From: Dissophora ornata
Lineage: Eukaryota; Mortierellomycota; Mortierellomycetes; Mortierellales; Mortierellaceae
DNA: 15,946 nucleotides
NCBI GenBank assembly: GCA_025201705.1
Contig: MU617321.1
Location: 1-15,946, forward strand
Direction: 5' to 3'
Below the pieces are notes generated by a model. It was not told where the DNA came from and ran no database searches. It saw only the letters and a program-made list of their open reading frames with translations. Below, piece by piece: positions 1 to 9,764 of the stretch. Positions within the stretch are counted from its first letter, which is position 1. Every line of letters begins with the position of its first letter. The translations under genes and the position numbers were made by a program.

Positions 1-403
1 CTTTTTACCCCTCCTCTCGGTCACCAGCTACCTGTTAGCTCGCGTCTATTTTCCAACTGCCCCCTTGCTTTTCTATTCCATGAATGGATACACCCCCCCA
101 ATCGAACAGTTATTGCAGTAGCAACATGGAGGACTGGAATGGGACGAACAAAGTGAATTAGATCAGCAATGGCAAACTCCAGCGACAGACAAAAATACTT
201 CGCCACACATGCTGTTGGGCACGCAAAGGAGATCGCCAAAATGCACGCCACATATCTACTACTATACAGCAACTCTCAAAAATGATGGATCTATTATCAT
301 GCTCGCTATGCTTCCCCCTCCCCCTGATATGCAAGTGCCTCGAGAGCTGATGTGGAACGCATGTTGACATGGAACATATTGTTTTCGGCGATCTGTTTTC
401 TAG
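1..403. other. 5' flank or upstream intron of the BAR-SH3 gene; no gene recognised
   Basis: No convincing coding exon is seen. The frame continuing into the downstream BAR exon has a TAG at 401-403 that also forms the 3' splice site (ttttctag), so this stretch reads best as the end of an intron. The missing N-terminal exon would carry the amphipathic helix 0 usual for N-BAR proteins. A short ATG exon at 126-152 followed by GTGAAT is phase-compatible, but its nine residues do not look like a BAR N-terminus. Confidence 0.4.
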
Positions 404-3400
404 TGGAAGATGGGCAAGGGCCAAAAGACTCGCATGGACGAGGACTTTCATAACCTGACCCATGAGACAGAGACCAAACGGGTCGCCCTCGATAAGCTCA
501 GTGACACCTCGCAAGCATACCTCAAGGCCATCAGTAAGTAACCCTTCAGAGTACTGCACATGCAACACATGCCTGTGTCTTTTTCCATCCATCCCTCCCT
601 CCCTCCCTGTCTCTTTCGTTCATGCAACAGCCAAACTTTTTTGCAGCACGGCCCTTTGCAAGGATCCTTTTTTTTTTTCCTGTGTTCATGTCTATGTTTA
701 TGGGTGGGCACGATGACCTGTGGCATGATTCAACAATGATGAAAAAGAAGATGGCGTGGTGTTTTTTTTTTGGAGAGGGGGGGAGGAGGTCACTGACAAT
801 CTCTCTGCATACAGTTTGCCACATGTTCTTCTCGCCTTCTTTTTTACCTTTATCGTTTTGCTGTCCTTTCTTTCCTGGTTGTTTATTTTGCAGGATGCTC
901 AAAGGGATACGAGAGCCAGGAACAGTGCATCCAATTGGGAAGCAGCGTCTGCTCACCTCTTTCTTGTATGAAAGAAGCGAGAGGAGAGACAAGAGCATTG
1001 AGCACTTTCTCGCCATCCATGGCTATTATTATTGTCGCTTAGTCTACCATTGATTGATCACTGGGCTGTTAGCGTTTCTTTGTTGAACGCCTTCATCGAG
1101 AATCCTTCCAGGACGGGTTGAGTAGCGGGTGGGTGAGACATGTAAGGTACATGTTGGCGATCGAGCCCTTTTTTGTCCATTTGGGGGATGGTCATCCTTT
1201 TTTATTCGCTCCTGTTGTGAAGAGAGCTGAGCGCCACAGGTGGAGCGTGAAATTAAAGGTGCGGTTGTGTGGAGCGGTTGAGTTGGGAGTTTGGATGGGT
1301 GGTATTCGTGCCCCCGCTTCTATAATTAAAGCGGGCCAATTAATTTAGTCCGCCAGGTAGAGTCGCACAACTCGCGACGGTGCACGTATAGACGCGGGGG
1401 CACCGAGGGTGTGGGTCTAGCGCACCACTGATGGCGCAGGTGGACGCCGGAAAGAAACCAAAAAAAAGCTAAAGTTTAATATGGCCTACAGCCGTGCAGT
1501 AGCCAATTAGGGGTAAACCAGTCCATGTACATGCTGTGGGTACTGTTTTTCTGGCACTGCTCCGTGCTGGCCGTGGCTCATCAGAGACACCACTGCCCGT
1601 CCCTGAAACACCACCACCATGCGGAGGAATTTTGGTCATTGGAAATAGGCTGTGATTGCATCGCCAGTGGCACTGTTCGCCTGCCACGCGTGTCTACAGG
1701 GAATGCTTATGGCATCCCCGCGCAACAGCCGCAGATAGGCTTTTATCGCTTATTATTTTGGGCGGGAAAGGGCCCTTGCAAGGACTTCCCGCCATTTTTA
1801 AACGACCGAGGGCGGAAAAAAAAAAAGTCTATTTTTACCCGCTTCCCACACACTAATCCGAAATTCGTCCCTGCGCCCACTCCTCCTTTCTTAGGTAAAC
1901 GCGTCGAGGGCGAAGACAAGCACAAGGGTCTAGCCATCGAGACCTTCGGCATGAGCATGGCCGCTCAGAGCTACACCATCCGCGAGGGGTCCCCCTACCG
2001 GACAGCGTTGCAGCGCATGGGCGACGCTCATCAAAATATCGGCGCAGCTCAGCTGGAATTGGTATGTGTGCCTGTTTGCTCCACCCTCCACACACACAAG
2101 ATGATATACCCTCGTTGCTGTGTCAGATTGGAGACAATATTGAGACTTTGGTTGTTTTCGTCTCTAAATAGATCTCCCGCTTCGGAAGTTCATATCTGGA
2201 CACTCTGGAAAAATCACAGGCTCAGATGAAGGAATACCACACAATGCAAAAGAAACTGCAATCAAGGCGACAGGACTATGATGCCAAGCTCGCCAAGGTC
2301 CAAAAGGCCAAGAAGGAGAAGCCAGAGTGGGAAGAAGAGATGCAGGCATCAAAGGCAAAGTACGAGGAGACAAGGGAAAACGTCCTGAACCTGATGACCA
2401 CCATCAACGAATCACAGGTACGTTTGCATGTTGGCGATCGGGCGATGCATATGCGATGCTTCTCGATTTCTAGGTAATAACCTTTCTTCAATCCATTGAA
2501 CGAATATTCTCATGTAGGATGACGACCTCAGCGGTCTAAAGTCATACTACGAGGCCCAGCTGGCATACGCTCAGAGGGTAGTTGAGATCCTGGAGGCTAT
2601 TCCAGAAAGTACCTTTGCCGCTTCGCCCAATGGGTCACGGCTTTCACTCTATTCCGGAAACGGCACGTCACGGAAACTGAGCCGACAAAATTCACAGGAG
2701 CCAGAGGAGGAGTACTCAAACAACCCTGATGACCAATCAAGCACGCAGTCAATACCCAATGGACGCCAACCTTTCGACAGAACTCCTTCGACCTCGGACC
2801 TGCGCCGTGGCAACACGAGCCAGCACTCCAACACAGAACTGAGCCGATCCATGTCACATCTCACGCCCAATGCAGCTCAGACGAGAAAGAACAGCAGTGG
2901 AGGAGGAAGCGTTCGCATGAACGGACTCACCGCGCCGCCACCCCCTGTACCCAGTCGCAGCCGGCCACAAAAGCAGGTGCGAGCATTGTACTCGTTTGAT
3001 GCGACTGGCGACGGCGAGCTGTCGATGCAAAAGGGTGATATTATTCGTATTGTCGAGGAGATTGATGAGGGCTGGTGGGAAGGCGAGATGGTTGATTCCA
3101 GCGGTATCCGGCACACTGGTATGTTTCCTTCCAATTACTGTGAGGAGGTCGCCAGTGATTCAGGATCGACCCATCGACAGGGATCGATCAACTCCAACTC
3201 GTCTGATCCAGGACGGTACATGGACGAGGATGAGGCAGCGTACTATGAGCGGGAGACAGAGCCAACGGTGTATTATACGGAACCAGAGGAAGAGATTATT
3301 CATGTTCCTGTCGCACGGAGGGCACCACCGCCACCAAGGCAACCATCACACTCGCCAGGATCGAACGGTACTGGACATGCAAATGGGGCATCTACCCTTG

Positions 3401-3819
3401 CCGCCCCGCCATCTGCTCTGTCTCGAGCGACCCCTCCTCAAAGTCGGCCAGTATCATCATTGTCACCGATGAACAGATCCTCGACTATTGGTACAAGAAT
3501 GCCTCCACCCCCACCACCGACCCGACGTGCAGCGGTCGAAACGATGAGACATAGTGCAGTGTTTTCGAGCTCATCCACACCAGCTGTATCGCCACCACTC
3601 ATGACACCATCAGGAAGCTCGGCAGGACCATCGCCTCCACCGACTGCTGTCCCATCGACACCATCGATGATGGGTTATATCCCCAAGGATTACTTTTCCA
3701 ACCAGACTCTAGGCCCAGCAGATGCAGATATGAGGGCTTGTCGCGAGTGTCAGTGCACGGATTTCTCGGCCAATGTCTTTAAGCGTGGAAGTTGCAGCAA
3801 CTGCTTCCATATCCACTAA
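404..3819 (+). CDS. BAR and SH3 domain adaptor protein (Mug137/endophilin-like), 5' end incomplete
   Basis: Exons are 404-533, 1895-2061, 2172-2417 and 2518-3819; every junction is GT..AG and in phase. Counting from the ATG at 410 gives 612 residues. Residues 1-210 form a helical, Lys/Glu-rich BAR domain, which in this family dimerises and binds curved membranes during endocytosis. A Ser-rich linker and a proline tract (317-329) precede an SH3 domain at 331-390, with ALYSF (335-339), the Trp pair at 365-366 and the P383-N385-Y386 signature. Further polyproline stretches (around 3316-3345 and 3499-3528) could bind SH3 domains in cis or in actin regulators. The last 26 residues form C-x2-C-x-C-x12-C-x2-C-F-H-x-H, a likely small zinc-binding tail. 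The true start is probably upstream: exon 404 opens with an in-phase Trp-Lys before the ATG, and helix 0 is missing. BAR-SH3 is clear from sequence; the Mug137 assignment is from memory of the family and moderately sure. Confidence 0.85.
534..1894 (+). other. Unusually long intron (1361 bp) inside the BAR coding region
   Basis: Donor GTAAGT at 534-539 and acceptor TTTCTTAG ending at 1894 join the BAR helix halves in phase (S-K-R-V-E-G across the junction). The other introns of this gene are 110 and 100 bp. The intron holds a (CCCT)n run near 591-608, poly(T) tracts, GC-richer sequence near 1350-1460, one ACGCGT (1686-1691) and an inverted repeat of GGCGGGAA (1761-1768 and 1786-1793). Open frames here show no recognisable protein, and I found no tRNA-like T-loop. 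Confidence 0.75.
1761..1793. repeat. Inverted repeat GGCGGGAA / TTCCCGCC around a CCTTGCAAGG palindrome
   Basis: GGCGGGAA at 1761-1768 and its exact reverse complement at 1786-1793 are separated by 17 bp. The spacer contains the 10 bp palindrome CCTTGCAAGG (1774-1783). The arms equal a classical E2F-type site (established in animals and plants). Whether it is a binding site here is inference; it sits within the long intron of the BAR-SH3 gene. Confidence 0.4.
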
Positions 3820-4200
3820 AAGACAAGGACTGGGGTGTGTTGAGGATGATGTTTTTATTTACGAAAAAAAAAAAGAAAAGTGTCTGTGGTAGCAGTAGTC
3901 AAATAGCCATACTTTTTTTACATTGCTTATTTCAAAATCCATAATCATAATAATGTTTATTTCATGGCTTTTTTTGCTTACCCATGATCTGCAACGGTTA
4001 TTTTTTGTGCGTCAAAGCACACAGAGATTTCTCATTCTCAATAATGTCCCCCATTCTTCCATTCTTGGGCTTTGCTTCGCTCGGCCAGCCAGACAGCGGA
4101 TTGTTATTGTTGTTGTTGTTTACTGTTTTGCCCCGTCGATGATGTTATGCTACTGATGATCAGGTCATGACCACAGAGACTCAAAAATAAATAAAAAAAG
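3820..4200 (+). terminator. 3' untranslated region and candidate poly(A) signal of the BAR-SH3 gene
   Basis: The sequence after the TAA is AT-rich. Two overlapping AATAAA hexamers lie at 4186-4191 and 4190-4195, about 370 nt past the stop. An earlier T-rich stretch (3848-3960) could also support cleavage. The exact end needs transcript data. Confidence 0.4.
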
Positions 4201-5300
4201 GGTTTAAAATAGGGGTTTCCTGGGGGTATGGTGACCTTTATACAAGGACCTTAATATGCCTTATTGGTCATGGTCTCGACAAGATCATCATGCCACTCTT
4301 TCCAGGGCACAGTAGAAGATCGGTGGATTGTCTAATGGGTACTGGGGTTTGAGGCAGGGGGAGGGGGGGGGAGGGATAAAAGAGAAGGGTAGCAGGGTAG
4401 CAAAGGGTGACATTACCCATCGCTGATGGGATAGGTCGAGCATTTACTTTTTTTACGATCTCTGTGTTTTTTAACCCTTCCACAACGGAATCAGACCCCC
4501 CCCCCCCTGCCGATACACAGAGTGTGATGAGATCATTGGAGTACGGAGTACAGCCGGAGAAAAAAGATCCGATGGAAAAAAAAGGGGGGGAGGGTGTTAG
4601 ACCATGATGAAAGAAGTATTGTAAATGCTGTGATGGAAGAGGGACTTTTCTCTCGTGGTTCGTTCTTTGTTCCTGCAGACAGTGGAGTGATGATGGGACC
4701 AGCTTGCGCAGTGTCCTGCTGTGGAGTTTGGCTTGAAAGTGTGGTCAAAGTCATGATGATGATGTGTTATCATGCGCAGACTGGTGATTCTCGTAAAAAA
4801 AAAAAAAATCAACGAAGAGGGGGGGGCATAATACGGAGGACCACAATAGGTTTTTTGTCTGTTTGCAATAGACTAATAGACTGGGCAAGGATGAACCCTC
4901 ATGCTCATGAGCGTCAATTTACGCCCACTAGAGGAACAAGAAAAACGGAATGACGAGCAGAGGAGGAAGAGGAGGAGGGCGATAATGATAATGATGGTTG
5001 CTGGGAAGGGAAGGTTGATACCCGGGGTTATTTGTCATGCAAAGAAAAATTATCTTTGCTTTCAGGGCAACAGGGAATCACACAGAAGCGACACGAGAGA
5101 GAGAGTAGAGAATAGCAAAAAAGCGTAGCGCACTCTGTGTGCGTGTGTCAAAGAGATTGTCTAAATAAAAAGAAGGGCTGGGAAGTGGGGAACGATAATT
5201 CCCTTCCTCTCTCTTCTCCGCTTTTTTCCTTTTCTTTCCCCCTCTTCTTCCCCCACTCCTGCTCTTGACGTGCCCTCTGGGACAAAGCTATTAGTCTTTT
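4201..5300. other. Intergenic spacer without a recognisable gene
   Basis: Only short open frames of unlikely composition are present on either strand. The stretch contains a G-rich tract at 4357-4375, a run of 12 C at 4496-4507, another G run near 4584, a run of 12 A near 4797-4808 and purine-rich sequence around 4935-4980. No tRNA, repeat element or conserved protein was recognised. Confidence 0.5.
4357..4375 (+). repeat. G-rich tract, possible G-quadruplex
   Basis: G5-A-G9-A-G3 lies on the + strand, with further GGG triplets in the next 35 bp. This density of G tracts fits a compact G-quadruplex motif. It is intergenic, downstream of the BAR-SH3 gene. Confidence 0.4.
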
Positions 5301-5718
5301 TATCTACTCGCAGCACCGGACAGCACTGGCAGAAAGAAACATCATCAAAAGCAACACTCACTCCCCTGTTGAACAACAACGTATTCCAGAAACACCCCAA
5401 ACACTTGGGCACCACACGTCTCCAATCGCACCTTCTCTTCTCGTTTGAGCCTGGTGCTTTCTTTTTCACCTTTCTTCCTTTTTACCTTTCTTCCTTTTTT
5501 TTTACCATTTCCACTGTTCTCTATCGCTGGGGAAGCCTTGCTGAGAGAACAAGTCTCATCTCAAATAACCTCTAGTCGACTCGCTCTTCTTCCTTCTTAC
5601 CTTTTCCTCCACACCCCGTCTCCTCCTACAATCCGACAACGATCTCCTAGTCGTTTTCAAATCTACGCTACTATTATCTATCTTGCCAAATAACATCGAA
5701 CAAAAAAACAACAACAAT
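5200..5718 (+). promoter_or_regulatory. CT-rich promoter/5' leader of the LIM-domain gene
   Basis: The + strand is strongly pyrimidine-rich (5200-5260 and 5445-5520 especially), a usual sign of fungal core promoters and transcription starts. A CCAAT pentamer lies at 5422-5426. The last 20 bases before the ATG are C/A-only apart from one T, a typical unstructured fungal leader. No clear TATA box was assigned. Confidence 0.4.
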
Positions 5719-8700
5719 ATGGGATTCTGCCATCGATGCGGTGATCTTGTTCACGGAGCCAACTGTTTAAAGTGCGGCGGTCGTTCTGTCTGTATGTCCC
5801 AATCTCTTCCATTCTTCATTGCAAAAACGTGAATGTGAATGTGAATCACTCTCCCAGGACTCTTGACTGAGAGAGAGAGAGAGAGAGAGAGAGAGCTCCC
5901 AACCCTCTCTGTCGTTTTGAGCCTAGAGAGCGAGACGCGTCTCTGCTTTTTTTCGTCTAGTTTACTCACACACTGTTTCCTCATTGGATAACTGTATCAT
6001 AGCGTCAGTCACAAGTGGGCTCCAGTCCAACTCCAGAAACGATCCCTGGATCAGCGCGTAAGTTGCCCTGGAAGACCACCAAAAAAACCCCCCCCCATTT
6101 CTTTCGACGGCGAGCCAACGGAAGACTCACTCTTTGCTCAGAGGGTACACATGCAACACACATGGGACATCTTTGTGTATTGCTAGTTTTTTTTATTCCA
6201 CGTGAATCACGCGGATACATAAAAGGGGGGATCAACTTTGGTCTACTTTTTTTTTTTTATTTCAGGAGTCTACTTCAATAACCATCGAATATCAAAAGGT
6301 GTGATGATGCTGCTGTGTTACCCGCGGATCGAAGCATATAATTGAGGCGATCGACCACCACCACCACCACCGCCAAGAGCGACATTTTGACAGACCATTC
6401 GTGCAGTCTTGTCAGGTGTGGACTGAGAAATAGAACGCGCGCTAACCTTACCATTTGGGATCACGTCGGCTTCGCCTCCCCCCTTCCTCCCCTTATCCAC
6501 ATTCAAAAATAGATATCAGAACATCCTTGAAGGAGGCATATCCAAACCATCGAAGCGCATGTCCCTGCCTGTCGTTCCTGCCATCCCTAAACCGCAGCCG
6601 CAATCGCAACCGCAGCCGCAGCTGCTCGTCATCCAAAAGCACTGTCATACTTGCAGCAAACAAATTCCGCAGGTAAAAAAACGAGGCTTGGGTCTTTTTT
6701 TTTGAACAGATGAAAAAAGGCATTTCAATGATGTCAAAGGAGAGATATTAAGCAGCCTTTGCTTTTTTTGTCAATGGGGGAAAAAAATTAGGCTAAAGTC
6801 TATGCTGAGCAAGGAAAGCCTGGAATCATCTACTGCGAAAAATGTTATGTTGAAAAGTTCACCAAGGGTAACTGTCCAGCCTGCTCGAAACTCGTCATGT
6901 CTAAAACGGACCCTTACATCACGCACGACAAGCGAACCTTTCACGCATCGTGCTTCAAATGCTTCAAGTGCCACACAGACGTGGCGTCAAGACCCCTGGT
7001 TGATTTGCGTGGGCGACCGTGCTGTGAGTCGTGCCTCATGGCACAAGCAGGAGCAGAGAGTCAAAGTCCGGCTCTTCAGGACCACAACGAGTCAACCTTC
7101 AGGAACAGCCCAGGAAATCGTTCTCTGGCCAGCTCACCGGGGCCTGGATCTTCATCCCCTCTCTCAAGAATCTCAAGACCTTACAGCAACGACATCCCAG
7201 GAGTATCTTCAGACTACTCTATGCGTCTGCAACTCAACCTGTCGCCAGTGGATCTGAGTATGGACACCAACTCACTATTGGCACGGAGCCCGTCTAGCCA
7301 TTCGTCTTTGAGTGGCGGCGGATCGTTCAGAAATACGGCATCCAGCGGATACACCAGTGGCACTTCATCGACTTATTCGAGTTTAGGACGCAAGCGATCG
7401 GATTCGATCACACCCCCTGTCATCCCGTCGACATTGAATGGCGGCCTACTCAGGGCAGATAGCGGTTCAGCAGCAGACAGCCCACTCTTGTCGTACCGAA
7501 GACCTAGTTCCGCATTGTCCATTCACTCATACAACAGCTCTGGAGCTGCCTCACCGGTCCCTGATCGCCAAGATCAGTATCCTTATGGCGATTTCAAGTC
7601 TGGTCAAGATAATAACTCCATGGGACGCGAACAAGATGGAGTCGAGAACACTTCAGAATCGACTCTTCATGGACTACGCCGATCAAGATCACGGTCGGTG
7701 ATTGGTTTGGACAGCCTTAGCAGTCAGCACGGCTCGCGTTCTGGGACACCTAGCCATAAGATACCTAGCCTGGATAAATATCCTACCTCTTCAGTTGAAG
7801 CTGATCTTGCTGCCCATACAAAGAAGTTATCCTTGTCATCAACAACAGCAGAGAGCGTGCAGCAAAAGACGGAGCCTCAGCAAGGATCTGTAAAGACAAT
7901 AATGGGTCGCCCTCGCTCTCATTCTTCTGTACCTACACCTACCCCAGGCACAGTGAAGGCGAGAACAGAGTCCTACATGGCCAAAGCGACCAACTCTCCT
8001 CCTACAGCAAGAAGTCATAGTCATGTTTTCAATAACTCGAGCCAGAATCTTGTTGCGAACAGGGTTTCGACCGTTTTTAATCACCCACCAAAGCAACAAA
8101 CAACAGTGACCTCTCCAGTGGCTGCGACGGTTCTTGAGAAGGATTTCAAGGACTCGAGATCTGCGCTGCCGTTGGAACAAGAACCCAACACTCGATCGTC
8201 CTTGCGCCGACATGGTCGCCAGCGATCCAACACTGTAGGGGAGGCCATTAGTTCTCCAGTGGTGAGTGTAGATTCGGGGGCGAGTCCAACAATGCAGCGA
8301 GCAGGCTCTATCCCTGATGGACACTGCCACAAGTGTTTGGAAAGGGTGACAGAGAATGGAGTCCGGCTGCAGAATGGAGATCGGTACCATATTAGCTGTT
8401 TCCTATGCCACGGATGCAAGCAGGTCTTTACAGAGTCTGAGTTTCACGTCGTCCTGGGGCGGCCCTACCACCCTAGCGTAAGTCTTTTGTTAGCAAGCTG
8501 CTTTTTGGTTTGTTTTGCAAACCCCCCCCACCCGTTTATATTTTTGCGATTTTATCTCACAACATGACCCTATTTTTCTGTTTTTCTTGGGCATTGTAGT
8601 GTGTCTCGATGGCAGGACCAACGAGCACCATGGGAGTTGTGACAAAGTGTCAGAAATGTCACAAGGTGGTCACCAACAAGTCGATCCGGTTTTCTGGTCT

Positions 8701-9595
8701 GAACTATCACCCTCAGTGCTTCAGTTGCACGCATTGCAACAAGGTTCTCAACAGCACCAGTCGCTTTTATGAAGTGGACGGTCAAGTCGAATGTGAGCAA
8801 TGTTGCGATGAGCGTGATAAAAACGGTGCTCGTCTCCCACCACCCAAGATCGTCCCTGTTCCCCGAACTGCGGATCATTTCCCGTTGCCGGCTATGGCAT
8901 CCACCTCCCCAGCTATGCGACGGAGTAGTGTGGTACCTCTTGAGCCCTCGGGTCCTGGGATGATGGCCACCAATGCCAATGCCAACGCCAACGCCAACGC
9001 CAGCATGAATTTGTCGCGCTCCGGGTCCGGAAACGGATCGGGCTACGGATCGCCCAGGAGTATCAGTGGGGCATCTTCTCCACTTCGGTCGCCGGGATCG
9101 CCGTCGTCCTCCTCTTTGGGAAGCTCTTCTCCTATCAACATTCAGGAGCAAGGCGTAATCAATAGCATGAGTGGTAGTGGAGCAGCATCTCCAGTACTGA
9201 TGATGACGTCCCCGGTGACGCAACGGGCGACCCCGCCTGCGTTGACGTCCTTTTTTGGAACAAGGACGCGTCCGCTGCCAAAGTTTGGAGGTGTAACGAC
9301 GTGTCCGCGATGCCATCAAGCCGTCGGGGTGATGGATCAGGTGCCGGGACCAAAGAATGAAAAGTGGCACAAGAAGTGCTTGAATTGCAAAGAGTGTAAG
9401 AAGGTGCTGGACTCGAGTGCGTTGACGCGAGGAGAGGGAGAAGCGTTCTGCCGCGGATGTTATGTAAGTGGGCTGAAGGTGATGATGTTGTTGTTGTTGA
9501 TACAGTGATGTTGGATTGGGCTGTAAATGCGCGTAATGCTTACGCGTCTTTTTTTTTTTTTAATGTGACGGAAATAGAACAAGACGCGAAAGTGA
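5719..9595 (+). CDS. Multi-LIM-domain scaffold protein with N-terminal zinc ribbon
   Basis: Exons are 5719-5791, 6003-6057, 6513-6672, 6792-8477, 8600-9463 and 9578-9595. All junctions are GT..AG and in phase, giving 951 residues. An N-terminal C4-x2-C7-x8-C16-x2-C19 ribbon comes first. Next is a Cys-pair module (C87/C90, C111/C114), a half-LIM-like arrangement. Four full LIM domains follow at 124-177, 608-659, 675-726 and 893-945; LIM2, for example, has C608, C611, H629, C632, C635, C638, H656 and C659. Between them are Ser/Pro-rich linkers (178-607 and 727-892), with many Ser-Pro sites and a short Asn-Ala repeat encoded at 8972-9002. LIM domains bind proteins, often at actin or cortical polarity sites. 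Paxillin-like Pxl1 and the LIM part of Rga-type proteins are the nearest fungal concepts, but no RhoGAP is present and I cannot name an orthologue. The final exon (N-K-T-R-K-stop) is chosen for normal intron length. Exon 2 could start 6 nt later. Confidence 0.82.
5869..5895 (+). repeat. (GA)n microsatellite in intron 1 of the LIM gene
   Basis: About 13.5 uninterrupted GA units lie inside the 211 bp intron 5792-6002. The same intron carries one ACGCGT at 5935-5940. Confidence 0.85.
6058..6512 (+). other. 455 bp intron 2 of the LIM gene
   Basis: Donor GTAAGT (6058-6063) and acceptor AATAG (ending 6512) join ...D-P-W-I-S-A to Y-Q-N-I-L-E-G-G in phase. This gives the Trp/Tyr-spaced linker I recall from related fungal LIM proteins. 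The intron holds poly(T) tracts, an (ACC)n run at 6355-6371, a CTAAC branch-point-like motif near 6444 and a splice-site-flanked 33 nt segment (6266-6298). Confidence 0.65.
8972..9002 (+). repeat. In-frame hexanucleotide repeat coding for Asn-Ala
   Basis: About five units of AAY-GCC lie in the linker between LIM3 and LIM4. Third-base variation (AAT then AAC) shows some decay. The repeat unit is a multiple of three, so copy change keeps the frame. Confidence 0.8.
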
Positions 9596-9700
9596 GGGGG
9601 ATCGGCACTTTTTTAGAGATGGGGAGTTGTGACGATTTCAATTCAGTCCATATACAAAAAAAATAAATAAATAAAATAATAAAAACGAGTTCGTTTGCGA
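9596..9700 (+). terminator. 3' end of the LIM gene with stacked poly(A) signals
   Basis: Three overlapping AATAAA hexamers occupy 9662-9675, about 67 nt after the TGA at 9593-9595. The surrounding sequence is A-rich. Position and composition fit a eukaryotic poly(A) site. Confidence 0.6.
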
Positions 9701-9740
9701 TTCGCGACGACGCGGTTTCTTCTTTTTTTTTCTGGTGAGT

Positions 9741-9764
9741 GACTGACTGACTGACTGACTGACT
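9741..9764 (+). repeat. (GACT)6 tetranucleotide microsatellite
   Basis: Six perfect GACT units lie in the spacer between the LIM and APSES genes. A (CA)n run follows near 9835-9850, and an 11-base G run near 9937-9947. Confidence 0.9.

Noticed and set aside
622..1053. 143-codon + strand frame inside the long BAR intron, with overlapping - strand frames
   Set aside because: Translation is driven by poly(T) and poly(A) tracts and shows no recognisable domain; the region lies between confident splice sites.
1525..1894. Long + frame running into BAR exon 2
   Set aside because: Only the part after 1894 matches the BAR domain; the upstream part reads through intron sequence, and the phase from exon 404-533 requires splicing at 1894.
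4268..5469. Several 66-119 codon frames on both strands between the first two genes
   Set aside because: Low-complexity translations dominated by homopolymer runs, with no splice structure or recognisable motif.
6016..6057. Alternative acceptor at 6015 for LIM exon 2, giving a different frame
   Set aside because: It would join in phase only to the 33 nt micro-exon and then lose the frame to the LIM exons, whereas the acceptor at 6002 joins perfectly to 6513.
8570..9370. 266-codon open frame on the - strand
   Set aside because: It lies opposite the LIM3-LIM4 coding exon, is Arg/His-rich as expected for an antisense shadow, and shows no domain.
9464..9508. LIM protein ending inside 9464-9508, by read-through or a TACAG|TGA junction
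   Set aside because: GTAAGT at 9464 is a strong donor after the last LIM Cys-Tyr; a 42 nt intron would be too short, while 9464-9577 (114 bp) matches the other introns and gives a basic tail.
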